A stretch of DNA of 33,466 nucleotides, taken from the NCBI GenBank assembly GCA_027081355.1, contig JALWKP010000161.1, positions 1 to 33,466 of the forward strand, in the 5' to 3' direction. The stretch is from Campylobacteraceae bacterium (GTDB lineage: Bacteria; Campylobacterota; Campylobacteria; Campylobacterales; Sulfurovaceae). Below, piece after piece: positions 9,353-15,551 of this stretch (its first letter is position 1; each line of letters opens with the position of its first letter). Under the pieces are notes generated by a model. That model had not been told where the DNA came from, did not search any database, and saw nothing but the letters and a program-made list of their open reading frames with translations. A program made the position numbers and the translations under genes.

Positions 9353-9475
9353 GTAGGTGCGGCCGTGCCGCACAATCTGGTTAATTGGTTATTTGTTATT
9401 GGTATATTGGAAAATATATAAGAAATCTGTTTTTCCAATACACTAATAACAAATATACTAATATACAAAATACCG
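9353..9475. repeat. Heptad-hairpin element A (carA-ddl gap)
   Basis: Starts four bases after the carA stop with a GC hairpin, GTGCGGC (9357-9363) and GCCGCAC (9367-9373), including the shared 10-mer GCCGCACAAT (9367-9376). Two long arms follow, about 9391-9414 and 9431-9454, which match as an inverted repeat at about 22 of 24 positions around a 16-base loop. Both arms drift with a 7-base period (TTGGTTA, TTTGTTA, TTGGTAT). The rest of the gap to 9532 holds AGGCCGAGATGACGGCAC-like remnants and the ddl ribosome site; I see no gene in it. Confidence 0.75.
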
Positions 9476-9532
9476 TATATTCCTGGTTAGGCCGAGATGA
9501 CGGCACTAGAAAATCGTATATAAAGGTTAAAA

Positions 9533-10576
9533 ATGAAAATAGCAATAATTTTTGGCGGGTCTAGTTATGAGCATGAGATTAGCATTGTCAGTGCGATTAC
9601 GGTAAAAGGCGTTTTAAAGCAGCATACGCCTGTTTTTATTTTTGTTGACAGCAACCGCGATTTCTATTTAATAGATAGCGACAATATGAAATCTAAATTT
9701 TTCAGCTCTAAAGATTACTTAAAAAAGGGTAAAAAGCTTAATTTAGTTAAAGGGGGCTTTGAAGCGCCGGGGATGTTTGGGGCTAAAAAGATAGATTTTG
9801 ATGCAGCGCTCAATTTAATTCACGGCAGAGACGGCGAAGACGGGAAAATGGCAGCGCTTTTGGAGTTTTTTGATATTAAATACATTTCGCCAAGAGTAGA
9901 AGCTTCGGTTTTAAGCTATAATAAACTTTATACAAAACTGCTAGCTGAGAGTTTAAATATTAAAACCATCCCTTACGAAGTTTTAAATAGGGGAGAGGGC
10001 AGAGAAATTACGCTAGATTTCCCTGTAATTATTAAGCCGGTGCGCCTTGGCAGCTCCATCGGAGTTAGTGTTGTTAAAAGCAAAGATGAACTTGATTACG
10101 CGCTTGATGTCGCTTTTGAATTTGACGACCAGGTTTTGGTGGAATCTTTTATAGAAGGCATCAAAGAGTATAATCAAGCCGGCGCTTTGGGAAAAGATTG
10201 GATTTTATCTATTGTTGAAGAGCCGCAAAAAGAGGAGTTTTTGGATTTTGACAAAAAATATATGGATTTTGCAAGAGATTCAAGAGTAAGCGAAGCTAAT
10301 ATCAGCGAAGAGTTAAAAAATAAAATTCAAGAAAGCTTTAAGAAAATATATAATCCTCTGTTTAAAGGCGCAATTATAAGATGCGACTTTTTTGTTTTAG
10401 ATAATGAGATCTATTTAAACGAGATAAACCCGATTCCAGGCTCGATGGCTAACTATCTGTTTGAGGATTTTAACACACTATTAACAGAAGTTGCTACAAA
10501 TTTACCCAAAGAGAAAAAAATTAATATTGATTATCTTTATATTAACAATATTCAAAAAGCTAAAGGCAAAGCGTAA
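9533..10576 (+). CDS. ddl: D-alanine--D-alanine ligase
   Basis: An ATP-grasp enzyme that makes the D-Ala-D-Ala dipeptide for peptidoglycan precursors in the cytoplasm. The 347 residues begin with KIAIIFGGSSYEHEISIVSA (2-21), the Ddl N-terminal signature, and continue with NLIHGRDGEDG, the grasp loop KPVRLGSSIGVSV, and the metal-binding end EINPIPGSMANYLFED. The Gly-Ser of the omega-loop region and the D-Ala signature argue against VanA-type D-Ala-D-Lac ligases, though this is not proof. AAAGG lies before the ATG. It is isolated: element A lies upstream and the cco promoter region downstream. Confidence 0.96.
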   Translation: MKIAIIFGGSSYEHEISIVSAITVKGVLKQHTPVFIFVDSNRDFYLIDSDNMKSKFFSSKDYLKKGKKLNLVKGGFEAPGMFGAKKIDFDAALNLIHGRDGEDGKMAALLEFFDIKYISPRVEASVLSYNKLYTKLLAESLNIKTIPYEVLNRGEGREITLDFPVIIKPVRLGSSIGVSVVKSKDELDYALDVAFEFDDQVLVESFIEGIKEYNQAGALGKDWILSIVEEPQKEEFLDFDKKYMDFARDSRVSEANISEELKNKIQESFKKIYNPLFKGAIIRCDFFVLDNEIYLNEINPIPGSMANYLFEDFNTLLTEVATNLPKEKKINIDYLYINNIQKAKGKA

Positions 10577-10737
10577 TTAATTTTTTAGCAAAGCCCCTTA
10601 AACAGGGCATAAATTGCTTGCACTTATTAAAACATATCTTTATCATATATTTAGCTTATATATTTCTTAATTCAATCTTAAAAAAAAATATTAAAAATTT
10701 CTTTATGTTTTTAAGTTAAATTATATCAATTGTAGCA

Positions 10738-10743
10738 TATAAT
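10738..10743 (+). promoter_or_regulatory. -10 box (TATAAT) for the cco operon
   Basis: TATAAT preceded by an AT-rich tract in the 218-base ddl-ccoN gap, 52 bases before the ccoN ATG. It predicts a start near 10750, inside the inverted repeat described next. The gap also holds a weak GCCC/GGGC hairpin near 10593-10608, which may end the ddl transcript. Confidence 0.6.
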
Positions 10744-10747
10744 CAAA

Positions 10748-10770
10748 TTGTTACTGTTACTCTGTAACAA
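10748..10770 (+). promoter_or_regulatory. Operator-like inverted repeat at the predicted cco start site
   Basis: TTGTTAC (10748-10754) and GTAACAA (10764-10770) are perfect 7-bp arms spaced by nine bases, about one helical turn from the start of one arm to the start of the next. A third TGTTAC copy lies inside the spacer (10755-10760). It sits directly after the TATAAT box, so a bound protein would block transcription start. It could also form an mRNA 5' hairpin. The AGGAGG ribosome site follows at 10784-10789. Confidence 0.5.
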
Positions 10771-10794
10771 ATTATTTTTAATTAGGAGGGCTAA

Positions 10795-12261
10795 ATGCAG
10801 TCTAATGCAACTTTGGAATATGATTATTCCATAGTAAAGCTGTACATGTGGACAGCTGTGATTTTTGGTATTGTAGGTATGACAATTGGTGTTCTTATAG
10901 CATCTCAATTGGCATTTCCGAGCTTAAACTACTTATTGGGCGAATACGGCACATTCAGTAGGTTAAGACCTTTACATACCAATGTGGTTATTTATGGATT
11001 TACCGTAAGCGGTATTTTTGCTACTTTTTATTATGTAGGACAAAGAGTTCTAAAAGTTTCGCTTGCTGAATCTAAATTTTTGCAAGCTTTAACTAAATTA
11101 CAGTTTGGTTTATATCTAATTGCTGCTACCGGTTTGGTAATAAGCCTTGGTATGGGTATTACTGCGAGTAAAGAGTATGCTCAAATGGAGTGGCCTTTAG
11201 ATGCATTGATTGTTGTAATTTGGGTTATTTGGGGTATTGTAATGTTTGGTCTTATCGGTTTACGCCGTGAAAAAACATTATATATTTCTATGTGGTATTA
11301 TATTGCAACATTCTTGGGTGTTGCTATGCTTTATTTGTTTAACAATGCAGAAGTTCCTACTATTTTCTTTTCTGGCGGACTTGGCGCTTGGTATCACTCT
11401 GTATCTATGTATGCAGGAACAAACGATGCGCTTGTTCAATGGTGGTGGGGACACAATGCGGTTGCATTCGTTTTCACAGTTCCAATTATCGCAATGATTT
11501 ATTACTATCTTCCAAAAGAGTCTGGACAGGCGGTTTATTCTTATAAATTGTCACTTCTTTCTTTCTGGGGATTAATGTTTATTTATCTTTGGGCAGGAAG
11601 CCACCACTTGTTATGGTCAACTGTTCCAGATTGGATGCAGACTATGGGTTCAGTATTCTCTGTTGTTTTAATTTTACCTTCTTGGGGAAGTGCTATCAAC
11701 ATGCTTCTTACAATGAAAGGTGAATGGAATCAATTAACAGAAAACCCATTAATTAAATTTATGGTTTTAGCATCTACATTCTATATGCTATCTACACTTG
11801 AAGGTCCAATTCAGGCTGTTAAATCAGTAAATGCAATTGCACACTTTACAGATTGGATTCCAGGTCACGTTCATGACGGTGTTCTTGGCTGGGTTGCATT
11901 TATGATTATGTCAGGTATTATGCATATGTCTCCAAGAGTATTTAAAAGAGAAATTTACTCTAAATCTTTACTTGAATCTCAATTCTGGATTCAAACAATA
12001 GGTGTTGTTCTTTACTTTACATCTATGTGGATTGCAGGTATTACTCAAGGTATGATGTGGAGAGCGGTTGATGAGTATGGTAACTTAGTTTACAGCTTTA
12101 TTGATACAGTATCTGTATTACACCCATACTATACAATTAGAGCGGTTGGTGGTTTATTATACCTAACAGGTGTATTTATGTTTGCATTTAACGTCTTTAA
12201 AACTGCAACAGCAGGTAGAAGACTTGAGCAAGAACCTAGATACAGATCACCTATGGCGTAA
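10795..12261 (+). CDS. ccoN: Cytochrome c oxidase, cbb3-type, subunit I
   Basis: The catalytic membrane subunit of the high-affinity cbb3 oxidase: it reduces O2 to water and pumps protons across the inner membrane. Its 488 residues form about 12 membrane helices. Ligands visible are H61 in LRPLHTN and H360 (low-spin haem b), H220 in WWWGHN plus H270/H271 in SHH (CuB), H358 in GHVHDG (haem b3), and Y264 in the same helix as the CuB pair, consistent with the helix-VII tyrosine of cbb3 enzymes. The A-family helix-VI tyrosine is absent. Strong AGGAGG; first gene of the ccoNOQP operon. Confidence 0.98.
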   Translation: MQSNATLEYDYSIVKLYMWTAVIFGIVGMTIGVLIASQLAFPSLNYLLGEYGTFSRLRPLHTNVVIYGFTVSGIFATFYYVGQRVLKVSLAESKFLQALTKLQFGLYLIAATGLVISLGMGITASKEYAQMEWPLDALIVVIWVIWGIVMFGLIGLRREKTLYISMWYYIATFLGVAMLYLFNNAEVPTIFFSGGLGAWYHSVSMYAGTNDALVQWWWGHNAVAFVFTVPIIAMIYYYLPKESGQAVYSYKLSLLSFWGLMFIYLWAGSHHLLWSTVPDWMQTMGSVFSVVLILPSWGSAINMLLTMKGEWNQLTENPLIKFMVLASTFYMLSTLEGPIQAVKSVNAIAHFTDWIPGHVHDGVLGWVAFMIMSGIMHMSPRVFKREIYSKSLLESQFWIQTIGVVLYFTSMWIAGITQGMMWRAVDEYGNLVYSFIDTVSVLHPYYTIRAVGGLLYLTGVFMFAFNVFKTATAGRRLEQEPRYRSPMA

Positions 12262-12272
12262 GGAGGTAGGAA

Positions 12273-12941
12273 ATGTTTCATTGGTTAGAAAAGAACCCAT
12301 TCTTCTTTGCAGTGGGTGTATTTGTAGTAATTGCGTATGCAGGTGTTATTGAGATTTTACCAAACTTTGCAGAAAAAGCTCGCCCGGTTAAAGGGCTTAA
12401 ACCATATACTGTATTGCAATTGGCAGGTAAAGAAGTCTATAAAAAAGACAACTGTATTGCTTGTCATTCTCAGTTAATCAGACCGTTTAAATCTGAAACA
12501 GACAGATACGGACACTATTCTCTATCTGGTGAGTATGCTTATGACAGACCGTTCCTTTGGGGAAGTAAGAGAACAGGTCCGGATTTACACCGTGTAGGAA
12601 ATTACAGAACTCCAGATTGGCATGCAAACCATATGTGGAATCCTAAATCTGTTGTTCCAGATTCTATTATGCCGGCGTATAAACATCAATTTACCAATGT
12701 TGCGGATTTAGAAACCGCTTATGCAGAAGCTGTAACTGTAAAAAAAGTCTTTGGCACACCTTATGGACCAGATATAGCACCTGGTAAAGCAGCTTATGAA
12801 AAAGAGCTTAAAACTAAAATTTTACCAGAAGCTTTAAAAATTGCTAAAAGAATGAAAAGAGACGATTTGGTAAAAATGGTGGAAGCTGGCAAAGTTCCTG
12901 AAGTTGTAGCGTTAGTTGCATATTTAGAAAAATTAAAATAA
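12273..12941 (+). CDS. ccoO: Cytochrome c oxidase, cbb3-type, subunit II (mono-haem c)
   Basis: A membrane-anchored c-type cytochrome that passes electrons to CcoN. The 222 residues have one N-terminal membrane helix (about 10-29), then the haem c site CIACH (61-65) followed by the family block SQLIRPFKSETDRYGHYS, and GPDLHRVG and DSIMPAYKH with the likely methionine ligand. The helix acts as a membrane anchor that leaves the haem domain in the periplasm. AAGGAGG overlaps the ccoN stop. The C-terminal part after about 145 is long and charged, typical of this subunit. Confidence 0.97.
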   Translation: MFHWLEKNPFFFAVGVFVVIAYAGVIEILPNFAEKARPVKGLKPYTVLQLAGKEVYKKDNCIACHSQLIRPFKSETDRYGHYSLSGEYAYDRPFLWGSKRTGPDLHRVGNYRTPDWHANHMWNPKSVVPDSIMPAYKHQFTNVADLETAYAEAVTVKKVFGTPYGPDIAPGKAAYEKELKTKILPEALKIAKRMKRDDLVKMVEAGKVPEVVALVAYLEKLK

Positions 12942-12950
12942 GGATGAGCG

Positions 12951-13169
12951 GTGACATCGGTAGAGATTGAACAATTAAGAGTTTACCTTTATGTTATTGG
13001 TGCAGGAGTTGTAACGGTAATTTTTTACTATTATATTATTTATCTCTACCGGAGTGAGAAAAAGGGTGAAAAAGATTATGAAAAGTATGGGAAACTGGCT
13101 TTGGATGATGAGCTAGACAGTGAGATACTTGAAAAAAACCCTAAACTAGAGAATGATAAAAAGGAGTAG
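12951..13169 (+). CDS. ccoQ: Cytochrome c oxidase, cbb3-type, CcoQ subunit
   Basis: A small one-helix accessory subunit that helps stabilise the oxidase. The start is GTG at 12951, with AGGA at 12941-12944; the nearby ATG at 12944 is in another frame. The 72 residues have a membrane segment (about 11-33: YLYVIGAGVVTVIFYYYIIYLY) and an acidic tail containing EKKGEKDYEKYGKLALDDEL, seen in CcoQ of this phylum. It sits in the usual place between ccoO and ccoP. Confidence 0.88.
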   Translation: MTSVEIEQLRVYLYVIGAGVVTVIFYYYIIYLYRSEKKGEKDYEKYGKLALDDELDSEILEKNPKLENDKKE

Positions 13170-13173
13170 ATTT

Positions 13174-14067
13174 ATGAATGCTATGATAGCTAAAGCTCTA
13201 GTTATGGCAGGTGTGCTTATAATAGCTACATTTGTTGTAATTAAGCAAATGCATATCGATTTAAGTGACCCTATTAACTTAATCACTTTTTTAGGTGCAA
13301 TTGCAATTGCAGTATTAACATTCGGTGTTTCTGCAAAATATATGCAACAAATGAAAACAGACACTGCTACAGGAGAGCTTGCAGAGGATAACTGGGATGG
13401 TATCGGTGAATATAAAAATGAGTTGCCAGCTGGCTGGTCTTGGTCTTATGTGGGAACATTAATTTGGGCTATATGGTATTTTTTATGGGGATACCCTTTA
13501 AATGCATACAGCCAAATAGGTGCTTGGAATGCAGAAACAAAAGCTTATAATAAAAAGTTCCAAGCAAAATATAAAAATGCTGATGAAAAAACTTTAAAGG
13601 CAATGGGTGAATCGATTTTCTTGGTTCAGTGTGCTCCGTGCCATGGAGATACAGGAGACGGACTTTCTGGTAAAGCACATGACTTGACTCACAGAATCAG
13701 CAAAGCTCAAGTTTTATATGTTATTAAAAACGGTTCTCATTACTTTAAATATCCTATGGGCGCTATGCCTCCTAATATGGCTCAGGGTAAAGCAGCAGAA
13801 GATGTTGCAGCTTATGTTGCAGGCGGTTTAAAAGGTAAAGCACCGGCAGCTTGGGCAACTTGTGCTGGATGTCATGGACAAGATGGAACAGGAAACGGAG
13901 GACAAGCTCCTAACTTAAAAGCATTTGATGATACATTAATCCATAATGTATTGACTCATGGTAAACACGGAAGCATTGGACAAATGCCGTCATTTGTTAA
14001 TAGATTTACTCCTGTTCAAGATAAAGCTCTTGCAGAGTTTATAAAAACATTAAGCAGCGGAAACTAA
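13174..14067 (+). CDS. ccoP: Cytochrome c oxidase, cbb3-type, subunit III (di-haem c)
   Basis: The di-haem subunit that takes electrons from soluble cytochrome c. I start it at ATG 13174, preceded by AAGGAG (13161-13166); the open frame reaches 13153, but those codons lie inside the ccoQ end. The 297 residues have hydrophobic segments near 5-25, 36-55 and 92-108, then CAPCH (153-157) and CAGCH (230-234), with candidate Met ligands M198 (GAMPP) and M271 (GQMPSF). The extra N-terminal helices compared with one-helix CcoP are seen in other Campylobacterota. Confidence 0.96.
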   Translation: MNAMIAKALVMAGVLIIATFVVIKQMHIDLSDPINLITFLGAIAIAVLTFGVSAKYMQQMKTDTATGELAEDNWDGIGEYKNELPAGWSWSYVGTLIWAIWYFLWGYPLNAYSQIGAWNAETKAYNKKFQAKYKNADEKTLKAMGESIFLVQCAPCHGDTGDGLSGKAHDLTHRISKAQVLYVIKNGSHYFKYPMGAMPPNMAQGKAAEDVAAYVAGGLKGKAPAAWATCAGCHGQDGTGNGGQAPNLKAFDDTLIHNVLTHGKHGSIGQMPSFVNRFTPVQDKALAEFIKTLSSGN

Positions 14068-14077
14068 GGAGTAGAAA

Positions 14078-14305
14078 ATGGCAGAAAATACACGCAGAGG
14101 TTTATTTACATTAAATGGAATTACCGGCATGCTAATTGCTACATTGTTATTGCTAAGTATATTAGCGTTTTTAACAACAGAAGCAATTAAGGTGGAAAGA
14201 GTCAGCATTACTAAACCTTATGATCCAGCTCCGATTGTAAATAGTTTAGATAATGTTAAAGAGAATAGCAAAGCAAATGCTAAGTATGATATTTCTAAGC
14301 TGTAA
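14078..14305 (+). CDS. DUF4006 family small membrane protein
   Basis: A 75-residue protein with one membrane helix (about 12-36, LNGITGMLIATLLLLSILAFL) and a short hydrophilic tail. The NGITGMLIA block and the place directly after ccoP identify DUF4006, which accompanies the cbb3 genes in this phylum. Its function is unknown; a role in assembly or as an extra small subunit is inferred from position. AAGGAG precedes the ATG. Confidence 0.85.
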   Translation: MAENTRRGLFTLNGITGMLIATLLLLSILAFLTTEAIKVERVSITKPYDPAPIVNSLDNVKENSKANAKYDISKL

Positions 14306-14316
14306 GGAGGCGTGAA

Positions 14317-14406
14317 ATGGATAAATTAATTACCTTTTTGATGGTGGTGACAGCTATTATTACAGCTTGGTCTGTTTTAACACCTAATCACTTGTTTGTA
14401 GGTTAA
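14317..14406 (+). CDS. 29-residue single-helix membrane peptide in the cco operon
   Basis: Too short for usual gene calls. It starts at ATG 14317 after a strong AAGGAGG (14304-14310) and ends at TAA 14404-14406, one base before the next ATG. It begins MDKLITFL, has one hydrophobic stretch (about 4-21), and ends TPNHLFVG. The strong ribosome site, tight spacing on both sides and hydrophobic composition argue for a real gene. It is not obviously CcoS or CcoM. A role as a small cbb3 subunit or assembly factor is a guess from context. Confidence 0.7.
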   Translation: MDKLITFLMVVTAIITAWSVLTPNHLFVG

Positions 14407-14407
14407 T

Positions 14408-14995
14408 ATGAAAGCAAAAGCAAGGTTAGCCTTGCTTATGCTGCTTCTTTTAAATTTCTTAAATGCTAAATTTCTTTTTAATGATCATCTTATTTCGCCA
14501 AAAGCATCAGATTATATCGAAAAAATGGGTAGCGAACTTAAAGCAAAAGCAGGAATTAATGCTTATTTAATTACTACCAATGATGAATTAAAAAGAGGTG
14601 TTAGTGTTTATGATTTTTTAAAAAACTATAAAGACAGCATAAGCAAGCCATATGCAGCGATAGTGTTTGCTCCTAATTCTAAAAGAATACATATCGTAGC
14701 TTCTAATAAAGAATTAGAGGGTAAAATTGATAAGTCAAAAGTTTTGGATTATGCAATTAAAATTATTGCAAGTAAAGATAAAAACTCTTTGCAAAGTAAA
14801 TATGATGCCGGTTTAATACAAGCTTATTCCGAGCTGGCTGACGAGTTAGCTAAAACAAAGGGTGTAAAATTAAAAAGCACAATTAAGAATTCAGGTTTAT
14901 GGGTGCTTAAAATTGTAAACGGTTTAATAATTTTAGGTTCTGTAATAGTAATTTGGATATACTTTATTGCGCCAATTTTTAGAAAAAGGAAATAG
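14408..14995 (+). CDS. TPM-domain-like membrane-anchored protein
   Basis: A 195-residue protein with an N-terminal signal-like segment (about 5-20, ARLALLMLLLLNFLNA), a middle domain beginning LISPKASDYIEKMGSELKAK, and a C-terminal membrane helix (about 166-190) ending in RKRK. The middle domain (residues 28-145, with NAYLITTNDELKRG and YAAIVFAPNSKRIHIVAS) resembles the TPM fold, and the topology (export, then tail anchor) matches TPM proteins. No catalytic residues can be named. It lies inside the cco operon just before fixH, so it may act in oxidase assembly or quality control; that is inference. Confidence 0.65.
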   Translation: MKAKARLALLMLLLLNFLNAKFLFNDHLISPKASDYIEKMGSELKAKAGINAYLITTNDELKRGVSVYDFLKNYKDSISKPYAAIVFAPNSKRIHIVASNKELEGKIDKSKVLDYAIKIIASKDKNSLQSKYDAGLIQAYSELADELAKTKGVKLKSTIKNSGLWVLKIVNGLIILGSVIVIWIYFIAPIFRKRK

Positions 14996-14996
14996 A

Positions 14997-15551
14997 GTGA
15001 GTCAAAACAGTGACAAAGGCAAATATTGGCCTTATATGATATTGGGATTTTTGGCAATTGGTATTACTTTAGGGTATTGGACGATTAAAAATACTATTTC
15101 TCTGCCGGTAAGAGAGTCAAATGAATATATGATGAAATACCAAAAAGCAGAACAGGATATTAATAGTATTACAAAAGAAGAAGCTCTTTTTGACAGTAAA
15201 TATAATTTAAATTTTAGCGGTTTAGAAAAAAGCGATTTTAAACCGAAAAATTTAAAAAGAAAGCCTCATCAATATTGGACACTAAAGCAAAGTAATAAAA
15301 TTATTTATACCGTAAAGGAAAAAGACGGCACTGCAATAAATGATGCAAATGTAACTTTGCTTTTAACCCGCCCGAGTACAAATGTTGATGATAAAATGTT
15401 TAAAAATATTAAAAGTGACGGCAATGGCAATTATATTATAGAAAATTTAACGATAAACAAACCGGGCAGGTATATTTTAAGAGTCCGTATTCAAAAGGGC
15501 AAAGCTGCTAAATTTGCAGATACTTACTGTTTTGCTCCAAAAAACAAGTAA
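14997..15551 (+). CDS. FixH/CcoH-like cbb3 oxidase assembly protein
   Basis: A 184-residue protein that I start at GTG 14997, preceded by AAAGGA (14986-14991); an upstream in-frame extension would run into the preceding gene. It has a membrane helix (about 13-31, YMILGFLAIGITLGYWTI) followed by a periplasmic domain of beta-rich type (TVKEKDGTAINDANVTLLLTR, then NKPGRYILRVRIQ), as in FixH, which aids cbb3 maturation. The stop overlaps the addB start by one base (TAATG). Confidence 0.78.
   Translation: MSQNSDKGKYWPYMILGFLAIGITLGYWTIKNTISLPVRESNEYMMKYQKAEQDINSITKEEALFDSKYNLNFSGLEKSDFKPKNLKRKPHQYWTLKQSNKIIYTVKEKDGTAINDANVTLLLTRPSTNVDDKMFKNIKSDGNGNYIIENLTINKPGRYILRVRIQKGKAAKFADTYCFAPKNK

Noticed and set aside
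10593-10608. GCCC/GGGC hairpin as a ddl terminator
   Set aside because: The stem is only four base pairs and no T-run follows, so it is mentioned only as weak.
10716-10729. FNR-like box TTAAA-TTAT-ATCAA upstream of ccoN
   Set aside because: Only the second half-site matches TTGAT-N4-ATCAA, and it would sit near -28 rather than -41, so it is more likely AT-rich background.
13153-13173. Earlier in-frame start for ccoP
   Set aside because: These codons lie inside the end of ccoQ and have no ribosome site; ATG 13174 follows AAGGAG.
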